Below are positions 1 to 6,748 of a DNA stretch of 11,474 nucleotides, in pieces; positions within the stretch are counted from its first letter, which is position 1, and the number at the start of each line of letters is the position of its first letter. Under the pieces are notes generated by a model. The model was not told the origin of the DNA. It saw nothing but the letters and a program-made list of their open reading frames with translations, and did no database searches. This DNA comes from Clostridia bacterium (GTDB lineage: Bacteria > Bacillota > Clostridia > Christensenellales > Aristaeellaceae). The translations under genes were made by a program, and so were the position numbers. The stretch is from positions 1-11,474 of the forward strand of contig JAFPYA010000315.1 in the NCBI GenBank assembly GCA_017412445.1, given 5' to 3'.

Positions 1-1
1 A

Positions 2-1078
2 GATCAGGTCCTTCTTGCTTGGGTCGCAGTTTTTGAGTATGAGCTTTACGCCGCTTTGCAGGCCGCCCATAGAGCGCTCGAGCGATACGTCCTCGCACAG
101 ATTCAGGTCGAGCAGCGCCTTGCAAAGGGGCGACTCGTTCGAGCCGGCCAGCGCGTCGTTTAATACGCCCACGGCCATGTTCTTTTTGATTTCTCCCGCG
201 GTGCCGTACACCCAGCCCTTGCCCAGAAGCGCCTTGTTTTCGTCGTCATCCTCCGCGCCTATCGGATAGTATTCGGTGACCTCGGCGGGGGCGACGGGCT
301 TTTGCAGCGCGATTTCGCTGTCGGGGTCGATTTTGTCGTAGTCCCTGAGGAAGCCGTCGAGCTTTTCAAGCACTGCGTCCAGATCAACCTTGCCGTCGAG
401 GAAGATGTAGGAATTGGAGGGATGGTAATAGCGCCTGTGGCTCGCCTTGTACTGCTCGTATGTAAGCTCGGGTATATGCTCGGGATTACCGCCGGAATCC
501 TGCCCGTAGCAGGTATCGGGGAACAGCAGGCGGTTCAGGTTGTCACGTATAAGCTCATCGGAGGAAGTATAGGCGCCCTTCATCTCGTTGAACACAACGC
601 CGTTTACGCTCAGCTCTCCGTCTGGGTCGTCAAGCTCGTAGTGCCAGCCCTCCTGTCTGAAGGAATGCGGGTCTTTTAAGGAGACAGGATGCAGCACCGC
701 GTCCATGTAAACGTCTATGAGGTTCAGAAAATCCTTGTCGTTCCTCGAGGAGACGGGATACATGGTCATATCCGGCGCGGTCATGGCGTTTAAGAAGGTG
801 GCGAGCGAGCTCTTTATAAGCTCCACAAACGGCTCGCGCAGGGGATATTTTTCGCTGCCGTTGAGCACGGAATGCTCCAGAATGTGAAACACGCCCGTTT
901 CGTCCGTAGGCACGGTGCGGAAGGTGATCATAAAGGACTTGTTGTCGTCGTTTCGCTCCAGCCACACCGTGTCCGCCCCGTTTTTCACGTAGGTAAAGCG
1001 ATGTAGCACAGCGTTTATTTCTGCAAGAGGCTTGGAGTATTTGAGTTCAAAACCGTGCAGTACTTCTCCGACTTTCAT
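2..1078 (-). CDS. M16C metallopeptidase, presequence protease (PreP)-like, N-terminal part
   Basis: Only the first 359 codons are in the window; the gene continues past base 1. The protein is a zinc oligopeptidase of the insulinase superfamily, subfamily M16C, which degrades unfolded peptides inside a closed chamber. The inverted zinc motif HxxEH is seen at residues 65-69 (HILEH), and the third ligand is probably Glu165 in VVFNEMKGAY, about 96 residues later as in PreP. Other family marks are RQEGWHYEL (141-149) and YYHPSN (217-222). No signal peptide is visible, so it is probably cytoplasmic. PreP-like members are usually about 970 residues, so roughly 600 should lie outside. The start is ATG at 1078 with AAGGAG (1085-1090) 6 nt upstream. 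It is the last visible gene of the minus-strand cluster, 31 nt after the PAP2 gene, and has its own promoter. Family assignment is firm; the cellular substrate is unknown. Confidence 0.93.
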   Translation of the reverse strand, partial: MKVGEVLHGFELKYSKPLAEINAVLHRFTYVKNGADTVWLERNDDNKSFMITFRTVPTDETGVFHILEHSVLNGSEKYPLREPFVELIKSSLATFLNAMTAPDMTMYPVSSRNDKDFLNLIDVYMDAVLHPVSLKDPHSFRQEGWHYELDDPDGELSVNGVVFNEMKGAYTSSDELIRDNLNRLLFPDTCYGQDSGGNPEHIPELTYEQYKASHRRYYHPSNSYIFLDGKVDLDAVLEKLDGFLRDYDKIDPDSEIALQKPVAPAEVTEYYPIGAEDDDENKALLGKGWVYGTAGEIKKNMAVGVLNDALAGSNESPLCKALLDLNLCEDVSLERSMGGLQSGVKLILKNCDPSKKDLI

Positions 1079-1108
1079 ATGGCTCTCCTTTTGAAGAATG
1101 GTGGGGCA

Positions 1109-1137
1109 ATTATACCACAGCCTTGCGCGCGGCGCAA
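1109..1137 (-). promoter_or_regulatory. Extended -10 promoter for the M16C peptidase
   Basis: Read on the minus strand there is a perfect TATAAT (1109-1114) preceded by TGG, giving an extended -10 element. A weak -35, TTGCGC (1132-1137), lies 17 bp upstream. The predicted start of transcription is near 1102, which gives a leader of about 24 nt carrying the AAGGAG ribosome binding site. The -10 box contains the TAA stop codon of the PAP2 gene. The peptidase can therefore probably be transcribed apart from the phospholipid genes. This is a prediction from sequence only. Confidence 0.6.
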
Positions 1138-1787
1138 GCGTCTATAAGCTTCCAGATGATGAGCGAAATAAGCCAGCTCGCTATCGCAAGCGCCACGCCT
1201 GTGTACACGTCCACGAGCACGTGCTGCTTTACAAACAGCGTTGACAGGCAAATGAGCAGCGAAAAAACCGCCGCAAACAGCTTAAAGCCCCAAGGCGAGC
1301 GGCTCGCCCGCTTTGAAAACAGGGGAAGCGCCAGTAGCACGCTTATGTAGCAGTGCATGGACGGCAAAAGCTGCGTGGGTTCGTCGGCAGCGTACACTAT
1401 GCGCAATAGCCACGCGCCAAAGCCGCGTATTTCGTCTGTGCCCGGCTGCGCCATGGTGCAGGGATAAACGCAAAAGCACACCGCGCACACAAGCTTGCAA
1501 AGCGCGTCCGCGGTAAACAGCCTCATGGCTATCGGTTTGTTCATGGCGTAGACATAGCCGTACATAAACACCCAGTACAAAAATGCGCCGATATAAATGT
1601 ACACAAAACCGGGCACGAATGGAATTCTGTCGTCAATTTTGCTGGACAGCACCGTGAGCGTCTGCGCGTGCAGCACGCGGGGCAGATAGTAGGTGGCAAA
1701 CTGCGAAGCCGCGGTGAGCACAGCCAGCACCCAAAAATATTTAGGAAGAGATAAAATGATGGTTTTGACCCTTTTGAAAAAGCTCAT
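1110..1787 (-). CDS. PAP2-superfamily membrane phosphatase/transferase, divergent (AUR1-like motifs)
   Basis: This is a hydrophobic protein of 225 residues (from the ATG at 1787) with about six membrane segments. Two PAP2 active-site motifs are present: LPSMHCYIS (PSxH, His145) and STLFVKQHVLVD near residues 182-193, with His189 and Asp193. The usual arginine of the third motif (SR-x5-H-x3-D) is replaced by threonine, and the first motif K-x6-RP is not visible. This pattern resembles the inositol-phosphorylceramide-synthase (AUR1)-like branch more than classical PgpB. The reaction could be hydrolysis of a lipid phosphate or diphosphate, or head-group transfer; the sequence does not decide. 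It follows psd by 37 nt, which suggests a role in phospholipid metabolism. A TTG at 1796 in the same frame would add three residues, but its AAGGA is only about 3 nt away; for the ATG the spacing is about 12. Neither is ideal, and ATG is preferred. Confidence 0.82.
   Translation of the reverse strand: MSFFKRVKTIILSLPKYFWVLAVLTAASQFATYYLPRVLHAQTLTVLSSKIDDRIPFVPGFVYIYIGAFLYWVFMYGYVYAMNKPIAMRLFTADALCKLVCAVCFCVYPCTMAQPGTDEIRGFGAWLLRIVYAADEPTQLLPSMHCYISVLLALPLFSKRASRSPWGFKLFAAVFSLLICLSTLFVKQHVLVDVYTGVALAIASWLISLIIWKLIDACAARKAVV
1122..1138. repeat. Perfect 7-bp inverted repeat with 3-nt loop at the -35 region
   Basis: CTTGCGC and GCGCAAG flank a 3-nt GCG centre. The repeat lies in the last codons of the PAP2 gene and covers the weak -35 box of the promoter for the M16C peptidase. 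No T-run follows on either strand, so it is not a standard intrinsic terminator. It could be an RNA hairpin protecting the 3' end of the upstream message, a regulator site, or chance in GC-rich coding DNA. Confidence 0.4.
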
Positions 1788-1824
1788 CTGAAGCAAATGT
1801 CCTTTTGATTAGTTGTGTGATTAT

Positions 1825-2616
1825 TTAAAACGGATTTGTCAGTGCTTCGCCCGCGTACACGCTCTTTTCGTCCTGAGTATCGAAGCGTCTATCGAGGTTC
1901 AGCCTGTCCTTTTGCGCAAGCACCACCACCGTCGAGCCGCCGAATTCAAAGTAGCCCTTTTCCTCGCCCTTTGAAAAATCACCGCTCGTTTTGTGGTTTA
2001 CTATGCGCCCGACCAGAAGCGCGCCCACCTCCATTATCAGCAGGCGGCCGTATTCCTCAGTTTCACAAAGCACGTATTCGCGCGTGTTTGTCCTCAATAC
2101 CTGTGCCTTTTCCACGGCAGTGGGGCGCACGGTATGGTATATGCCCTTTATTTTTTTGTGGTCGATAATGCTGCCGTCGCAGGGGAAAATGTATCTGTGA
2201 TAGTGGGCGGGCGTGAGGCGGAAAACCAGGCAGCGCCCGCCGGAGAAATCCCGCGCGATGCCCTCGTCTTCGACAAGATCTGCAATACTGTAGCTTGCGC
2301 CCTTTATTTGAAAGCGGCTTTCGTCCTTTATCGTATAAACCGACAAAAGCGCATCGCAGGGACTCGCAAACAGACCTTCGCCGCACAGCGGGCGCAGGCC
2401 GTCCTTTAAGTGTCTTGTGAAAAAGGCGTTGAAGCTTTTGAAGCGCGTCTCGGCGGCCTGGTTAAGATCGATGCCGTTTTGGCGCGCAAAGCGCTTTATC
2501 ATAGGCTTGGACAGGGGGCTGTCCATGAACGCGCCCGCGATATAGCTGATAAACGGCGTCGCCAAACAGCGCGCCGCCAATCTTCCAAGCCTGTTGTTGT
2601 ACCAGTTATCAAACAT
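1825..2616 (-). CDS. psd: Phosphatidylserine decarboxylase proenzyme
   Basis: This enzyme decarboxylates phosphatidylserine to phosphatidylethanolamine at the membrane, using a pyruvoyl group made by self-cleavage. The 263-residue proenzyme carries the cleavage motif FGGST at 225-229. Cleavage before Ser228 would leave a beta chain of 227 residues and an alpha chain of 36. Asp88 (ASPCD) and His140 (AHYHRY) are the likely partners of Ser228 in the D-H-S triad used for self-cleavage, and VGALLVGRI (197-205) is also typical. FGGST replaces the LGST of the Escherichia coli enzyme; from memory this form is common in Firmicutes. The ATG at 2616 overlaps the end of pssA by 8 nt, so the two genes are probably translationally coupled. 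No other strong ribosome binding site lies close, although GGGAG occurs about 15 nt upstream. Confidence 0.95.
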   Translation of the reverse strand: MFDNWYNNRLGRLAARCLATPFISYIAGAFMDSPLSKPMIKRFARQNGIDLNQAAETRFKSFNAFFTRHLKDGLRPLCGEGLFASPCDALLSVYTIKDESRFQIKGASYSIADLVEDEGIARDFSGGRCLVFRLTPAHYHRYIFPCDGSIIDHKKIKGIYHTVRPTAVEKAQVLRTNTREYVLCETEEYGRLLIMEVGALLVGRIVNHKTSGDFSKGEEKGYFEFGGSTVVVLAQKDRLNLDRRFDTQDEKSVYAGEALTNPF

Positions 2617-3274
2617 TGCTGCCTAAGTTGGCTCCCTTGAGACAGGTGATGCTGCCGCCATAGCGGAAGGCCAGGAAAAATACCACCGCGCCGATTGCGG
2701 CGATGCACAGCAGACCCACAAGATAGGGCTTTTTCACCCTGAAGCGGCTTATGTTGAGCACGCCCACTATCGCAAGGCAGGTGGGGTAGAGGTACGCCCA
2801 GCTCACCTTGTCTATCGCAGTCACGAGCGCCACGGCGGGCATAATCAGCGCGCTCATTGTTATGGGCATGCCCAGATAGTATTCCCGCTTGCCGTCGCCG
2901 GTTTCCTCGCGGCTTTGCTCCTGCACGTTGAAATAGGCGAGCCTTATCACGCCGGCCAGCACGAAAAACACGCTGCACAGCACCGTAAACACGTTTATGG
3001 GGCACAGGCAAAGGCCGATTATCGCGGGAAACACGCCAAAGCAAATAACGTCGCAAAGGGAATCTATCTGTACGCCGAAGCGCTTTTCGTCCGTGGTGCG
3101 GTTTTTGCGCGTGCGCGCCACAGTGCCGTCAAACATGTCGCAAAGGCCGCAGATGAGCAGGCACAGTATGGCTGTGCGGAAATTGCCGTTCATGGCCTCG
3201 ACCATGCCTATCACCGCCGAGGTCACGCCCAGATATGTAAGCAGCACGGTATAATTATAAACGCCTATAAACAT
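2609..3274 (-). CDS. pssA: CDP-diacylglycerol-serine O-phosphatidyltransferase
   Basis: This is a membrane-embedded CDP-alcohol phosphatidyltransferase of 221 residues. It would join serine to CDP-diacylglycerol to make phosphatidylserine, the substrate of the psd product encoded next. The class signature is seen at residues 46-75: DMFDG at 46-50, AR at 53-54, Gly67, Asp71 and Asp75. All four metal-binding aspartates (46, 49, 71, 75) are present. The gap between AR and the glycine is 12 residues rather than the usual 8. Several hydrophobic segments follow, with a charged, hydrophilic loop near 120-130. A serine substrate is inferred from the psd neighbour and from the PssA-like GVQIDSLCDVICFG stretch. 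The start is ATG at 3274 with GGAGG (3285-3289) 10 nt upstream. It is the first gene of the minus-strand operon, about 44 nt from a predicted transcription start. Confidence 0.93.
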   Translation of the reverse strand: MFIGVYNYTVLLTYLGVTSAVIGMVEAMNGNFRTAILCLLICGLCDMFDGTVARTRKNRTTDEKRFGVQIDSLCDVICFGVFPAIIGLCLCPINVFTVLCSVFFVLAGVIRLAYFNVQEQSREETGDGKREYYLGMPITMSALIMPAVALVTAIDKVSWAYLYPTCLAIVGVLNISRFRVKKPYLVGLLCIAAIGAVVFFLAFRYGGSITCLKGANLGSNV

Positions 3275-3324
3275 TATATATCATCCTCCACATAAAGCGA
3301 GGCAATTCCTACTTTATAGGCTAT

Positions 3325-3353
3325 AGTATACTATTTTCATTTCCAAATTGCAA
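3325..3353 (-). promoter_or_regulatory. Sigma70-type promoter of the pssA-psd operon
   Basis: On the minus strand the -35 box is TTGCAA (3348-3353), the spacer is exactly 17 bp, and the -10 box is TATACT (3325-3330). The predicted transcription start is near 3318, leaving a leader of about 44 nt. The -35 box is its own reverse complement, so the same six bases could serve a rightward promoter, but rightward -10 candidates are poor (3 of 6 matches at 17-18 bp; TATATT at 3374 would need a 20-bp spacer). The leader also holds a weak 6-bp inverted repeat, ATAAAG at 3292 and CTTTAT at 3312. Confidence 0.7.
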
Positions 3354-3384
3354 CACTTTTATGACTTTTTAAATATATTTGCAG

Positions 3385-3488
3385 AAAAAGGCGGATATCG
3401 ACCGCACACTGCGCATTTAACCTTTGCTGTGGCAGGAAAAAGGCGTCGCGCGGCGAAGTTACCAAGGATAAGTCAAATTAAAAAGGCG
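3385..3488 (+). repeat. Three direct copies of AAAAAGGCG ahead of the PL11 lyase gene
   Basis: The 9-mer AAAAAGGCG occurs at 3385-3393, 3437-3445 and 3480-3488. The first two are preceded by GCAG or GCAGG. The steps are 52 and 43 bp, close to five and four helical turns. The third copy overlaps the ribosome-binding region of the lyase gene, where GAGG (3488-3491) lies 10 nt before the ATG. Possible readings are binding sites for a regulator of the lyase, or duplicated ribosome-binding-like sequence. Apart from these copies and the leftward promoter, the 227-bp intergenic region shows no gene and no terminator. Confidence 0.45.
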
Positions 3489-3501
3489 AGGCGAAAAACA
3501 G

Positions 3502-5922
3502 ATGTTTTCAAACCTTAAGGCGACCGCAAACGGCAAAAACACCGTGTGCGTCTCATGGGATTACGTGGGCGAAGCAAGCGCGTTCATTCTTTCATGGAGC
3601 GACAGATTTACGCCCCAAATGACATATAAGCCCATATGGCGCGGCGAAGGCAGGCGGGCGGAGCTTGCGCTCTCCACGCACAAAAAGCAGTATTTCAGGC
3701 TCACGGCGCTTATGCCCGACGGCACTGTCTGCTGCGAAAGCCCCGTGTTCGACTGCGCGGCATTTTACGCCCTCAAGCCCTTCAGGGAGAAGCTGAACCG
3801 CGGACTTATAGCCGTAAAGACAAACGAAGGCATATTTTTGAGCTGGCGGCTGTTTAAAAGCGAGGTCACGGGATTTAGCGACAGCGGCCTTGTCGGCGCG
3901 AATTTCAAAGTACTCAGGAACGGCAAAGAGATCGCATACGTCACCGACAGCTGCAACTATATAGACATAGGCGGCGGCATGGAGGACGAATACAGCGTCT
4001 GCGCGGTGCTCGGCGATAAGACCTTTGCGCCCTGCAAAAGCGTAAAGCCCTGGAAGAGCGGGCAAAACTACATCGACCTGCCCATACAGAAGCCGGAGGG
4101 AGGCATAAGTCCATCAGGTGAAAGGTACGACTACCACCCGAACGACCTGTCCGTGGGCGATGTTAACGGCGACGGCGAATTTGAATACATATTCCGCTGG
4201 GAGCCCACAAACGCAAAGGACAACAGCCAGAAGGGCTATACGGGCAACTGCATAATAGACTGCTATACGCTCGAGGGTCGCCTTCTGTGGCGGCTCGATA
4301 TGGGCAAAAACATTCGCGCCGGCGCGCACTACACCCAGTTCATGGTCTACGATTTCAACATGGACGGTAAGGCCGAAATGGCGCTTAAGACCGCGCCGGG
4401 CACAAAGATGACCGTGTACAACGAAGACGGCACAGTAAAATCCGAGCGATATATCACCTTGCCCGAATCAGACGTAAAGGCGGGAGTGAGCCACGAGGAC
4501 GCCTACGCCTGCAGCGCCGCCGACTACCGCGAAAACCTCATAAGCCTGTTCATGAACTGGCAAAACCATCCCGAGGTAAAGCGCAGGCTCTGGCCGGCGC
4601 GCGTGGAGGAGTGCTTTAACCTTGAGGAGAGATATATCTATCCTCTCAGCCGCCCGGACGCCGAGAAGCTGGCCGACTATTTCATATATGACTACGCGCC
4701 CAGGCGCTCGCCCAAAAACGAGCTTTGGAGATTTGAAGGCTTCATATTCAAGGGGCCCGAATACCTCACCATGTTCGCGGGCGACGGCAGCGAGCTTGAG
4801 ACCATACCTTACCCTTATCCGCGCGTGGACGACGGCCTGATGTGGGGCGATTACAGCTGGAACCGCGTTGAACCCATGAACCGCAACGACAGGTATCTGG
4901 CGGGTGTGGCCTACCTCGACGGCGAGCGTCCCTACCTCATCATGTGCCGCGGCTACTACACGCGCACAACGCTTGCCGCATATGACTTTTTCGACAATAA
5001 ATTTCGCCTGAAATGGGGCATAGATTCGGGCTTCGTGCCCATGCGCAACCCCTTCGCGCCCACGCCTGCAGGCACAATGGGCAGCGATCCCGTGTACGGC
5101 ATGATAGTCAATCAGGGCAATCACTCGCTGTCGGTTGCGGACGTGGACGGCGACGGCAGGGACGAAATCGTGTACGGTGCCTGTGTGATCGACGACGACG
5201 GCAGCGTGCTGTGGAGCGGGCAGGGCTTTTTGACTGACGGCCGCTTTTCCAACTGGGCGCACGGCGACAGCATGCACGTCGCGGTCATAGACCCCGACAC
5301 GCCCGGCATGGAAATAATGCACGTGTTTGAGGACGGCAGGGACGCGCCCTACGGCCACGCGCTCGTTGAGGCCGCCGACGGCAAGGTGATTTACGGCGTG
5401 CCCTCAGACAAGGACCTCGGCCGCTGCATGATAGGCAAGATCGACATGAACACCCGCGGCTGGCAGGTCTGGTGCGAGGAGGTCAGAGACTGCAAGGGCA
5501 ACGTACTGCCTCTGCCAATGCCGGGCACGAACTTCTGCGTGCGCTGGTCGCCCGACCTCACAACGCAGGTGCTGGGCAGTGTGGACTATCTCAAGCACGA
5601 CGGCAGCGGGCAGATAAGCGACCTTATCCACGGCGTTATGCTTACCGCCGAGGGCGCCGTCACCAATAATTATACAAAGGGCAACCCCTGCCTCGCTGCA
5701 AATATATTCGGCGACTACAGGGAGCAGGTGATACTGCGCCTGAAGGACGACAGCGCGCTCAGGATTTACACCAATACGGAGCTTTCTCATCACAAGCTGT
5801 TTACGCTTATCGAGGACACGCAGTACCGACTCGGCGTAGCGTGGCAGAATACCTGCTACAATCAGCCCGTGTACCCGTCGTTCTACTACGGCCCGGACAT
5901 GAGCTTTGAGGACTTGATCTGA
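3502..5922 (+). CDS. Rhamnogalacturonan lyase, polysaccharide lyase family 11, cytoplasmic, with extra domains
   Basis: This is an 806-residue protein of the PL11 family (YesW/YesX), which cleaves the rhamnose-galacturonate backbone of pectin rhamnogalacturonan I by beta-elimination. Clear family marks are NDLSVGDVNGDGEFE (214-228), KDNSQKGYTGN (239-249), NIRAGAHYTQFMVYDFNMDGKAE (270-292), YLAGVAYLDGERP (465-477), RGYYTRTTLAAY (483-494), NHSLSVADVDGDGRDE (540-555) and HGDSMHV (587-593). The DxNGDG-like repeats at 220, 284 and 547 are the calcium-binding turns of the eight-bladed propeller. The usual PL11 N-terminal beta domain begins near LNRGLIAVKTNEGIFLSWR (98-116). Residues 1-95 are an extra beta-rich, fibronectin III-like domain, and about 325-415 form an insertion relative to YesW. 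No signal peptide is visible and about 19 cysteines are scattered through the protein, so it probably acts in the cytoplasm on imported oligosaccharides, like YesX. No transporter or other pectin gene is nearby. Its stop shares a base with the next start. Confidence 0.93.
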   Translation: MFSNLKATANGKNTVCVSWDYVGEASAFILSWSDRFTPQMTYKPIWRGEGRRAELALSTHKKQYFRLTALMPDGTVCCESPVFDCAAFYALKPFREKLNRGLIAVKTNEGIFLSWRLFKSEVTGFSDSGLVGANFKVLRNGKEIAYVTDSCNYIDIGGGMEDEYSVCAVLGDKTFAPCKSVKPWKSGQNYIDLPIQKPEGGISPSGERYDYHPNDLSVGDVNGDGEFEYIFRWEPTNAKDNSQKGYTGNCIIDCYTLEGRLLWRLDMGKNIRAGAHYTQFMVYDFNMDGKAEMALKTAPGTKMTVYNEDGTVKSERYITLPESDVKAGVSHEDAYACSAADYRENLISLFMNWQNHPEVKRRLWPARVEECFNLEERYIYPLSRPDAEKLADYFIYDYAPRRSPKNELWRFEGFIFKGPEYLTMFAGDGSELETIPYPYPRVDDGLMWGDYSWNRVEPMNRNDRYLAGVAYLDGERPYLIMCRGYYTRTTLAAYDFFDNKFRLKWGIDSGFVPMRNPFAPTPAGTMGSDPVYGMIVNQGNHSLSVADVDGDGRDEIVYGACVIDDDGSVLWSGQGFLTDGRFSNWAHGDSMHVAVIDPDTPGMEIMHVFEDGRDAPYGHALVEAADGKVIYGVPSDKDLGRCMIGKIDMNTRGWQVWCEEVRDCKGNVLPLPMPGTNFCVRWSPDLTTQVLGSVDYLKHDGSGQISDLIHGVMLTAEGAVTNNYTKGNPCLAANIFGDYREQVILRLKDDSALRIYTNTELSHHKLFTLIEDTQYRLGVAWQNTCYNQPVYPSFYYGPDMSFEDLI

Positions 5923-6707
5923 TGCCTGTAATAGAGGACGTATGCGACGGACTTAAGGTCTATCGCGACCTGACGCGCCGCGAGCTTTCGGGCGAGGGAC
6001 TGTTCATATGCGAAAGCCTGCCGGCTATCGAGGCCGCGCTCGCGGGTGGCCTTGAGCCTGTGAGCCTGCTGATGGAAAAACGGCACGTAGGCGGCAAGGC
6101 CGCAAAGCTGGTCGCCCGCCTGAACCGCCTGCCCGTATACGCGCCGCCGGACGAGGTCATAGCGCGGATAACGGGCGTGGAGCTCAGCCGGGGTGTGCTT
6201 GCGGCCTTTAAACGCCCGCCCGAAAGGGACGCGGAGGATGTCATAGCCGCATCGAAGCGCATTTGCGTGCTCGAAAACGTGTGCGACGATACTAACATGG
6301 GCGCGATATTCAGAAACGCCGCCGCGCTGGGTATAGACGCTGTGCTGCTTACGCGCGCATCGTGCGACCCGCTCAGCCGCAGAAGCATCCGCGTGAGCAT
6401 GGGCGCGGTGTTCCGCCTGCCGTTTGCTTTGATAGGGGACTTGCCCCAATATGGCATAAGCCTGCTCAGGCGCCACGGCTTCACCGCCTGCGCGCTGGCG
6501 CTTGTCAAGGACAGCGTGTCGATTGAAGCTTTTCACGCCCCGAAGCCCGCTTATATACTCGGAAACGAGGGCGAAGGATTGACGAGGGAGACGCTTGAAG
6601 CCTGCGACGTCAGGGCAATCATACCCATGGAGCGCGGCGTGGACAGCCTGAACGTGGCAACCGCGGCCGCCATAGCGTTTTACATCGGCAAAAATACACA
6701 AAATTAA
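5922..6707 (+). CDS. TrmH/SpoU-family RNA 2'-O-ribose methyltransferase
   Basis: This is a 261-residue SPOUT-class enzyme that uses S-adenosylmethionine to methylate a ribose 2'-OH in rRNA or tRNA. The three SpoU motifs are present: ENVCDDTNMGAIFRNAAALG (118-137, with Asn119 and Arg131), YILGNEGEGL (211-220), and IIPMERGVDSLNVATAAAIAFY (233-254), which form the trefoil-knot cofactor site. The N-terminal ~100 residues match the small RNA-binding domain of the RlmB/TsnR group (LFICESLPAIEAAL at 27-40, RGVLAAFKRP at 90-99). The exact target nucleotide cannot be read from sequence. The ATG (5922-5924) overlaps the TGA of the lyase gene by one base, with GAGG about 12 nt upstream, so it is probably co-translated with the lyase; a functional link is not evident. 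Confidence 0.92.
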   Translation: MPVIEDVCDGLKVYRDLTRRELSGEGLFICESLPAIEAALAGGLEPVSLLMEKRHVGGKAAKLVARLNRLPVYAPPDEVIARITGVELSRGVLAAFKRPPERDAEDVIAASKRICVLENVCDDTNMGAIFRNAAALGIDAVLLTRASCDPLSRRSIRVSMGAVFRLPFALIGDLPQYGISLLRRHGFTACALALVKDSVSIEAFHAPKPAYILGNEGEGLTRETLEACDVRAIIPMERGVDSLNVATAAAIAFYIGKNTQN

Positions 6708-6722
6708 ACCGCAAAAATATAC

Positions 6723-6748
6723 AATTCAAACAGTACAAAATTTGAATT
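6723..6748. repeat. Perfect 8-bp inverted repeat overlapping a -35 region (operator-like)
   Basis: AATTCAAA (6723-6730) and TTTGAATT (6741-6748) are exact reverse complements separated by 10 bp, with half-site centres 18 bp apart. The repeat covers the -35 position of the promoter at 6733-6761. The stem is AT-rich and is followed by TATGTGG rather than a T-run, so it is a poor terminator for the methyltransferase gene. It is a plausible operator for a dimeric repressor, but no regulator gene is nearby to pair with it. Confidence 0.45.

Noticed and set aside
1122..1138. GC-rich hairpin as a terminator after the PAP2 gene
   Set aside because: No T-run follows on the minus strand, and the next bases form an extended -10 promoter.
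3292..3317. Inverted repeat ATAAAG / CTTTAT in the pssA leader as a regulatory hairpin
   Set aside because: Only 6 A-T-rich pairs with a 14-nt loop; expected by chance in AT-rich intergenic DNA and not like a known riboswitch.
4468..5358. Long minus-strand open frame (296 codons) opposite the PL11 gene
   Set aside because: It lies entirely inside a gene with clear family motifs, has no recognisable domain, and its Val/His/Ala-rich composition is what the reverse strand of GC-rich coding DNA gives.
5886..6701. Minus-strand open frame (271 codons) opposite the RNA methyltransferase
   Set aside because: The plus strand carries all three SpoU motifs; the antisense frame shows none of any family.
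6723..6748. Inverted repeat as an intrinsic terminator of the methyltransferase gene
   Set aside because: The stem is almost all A-T, the loop is 10 nt, and no T-run follows; a promoter -10 box comes right after instead.
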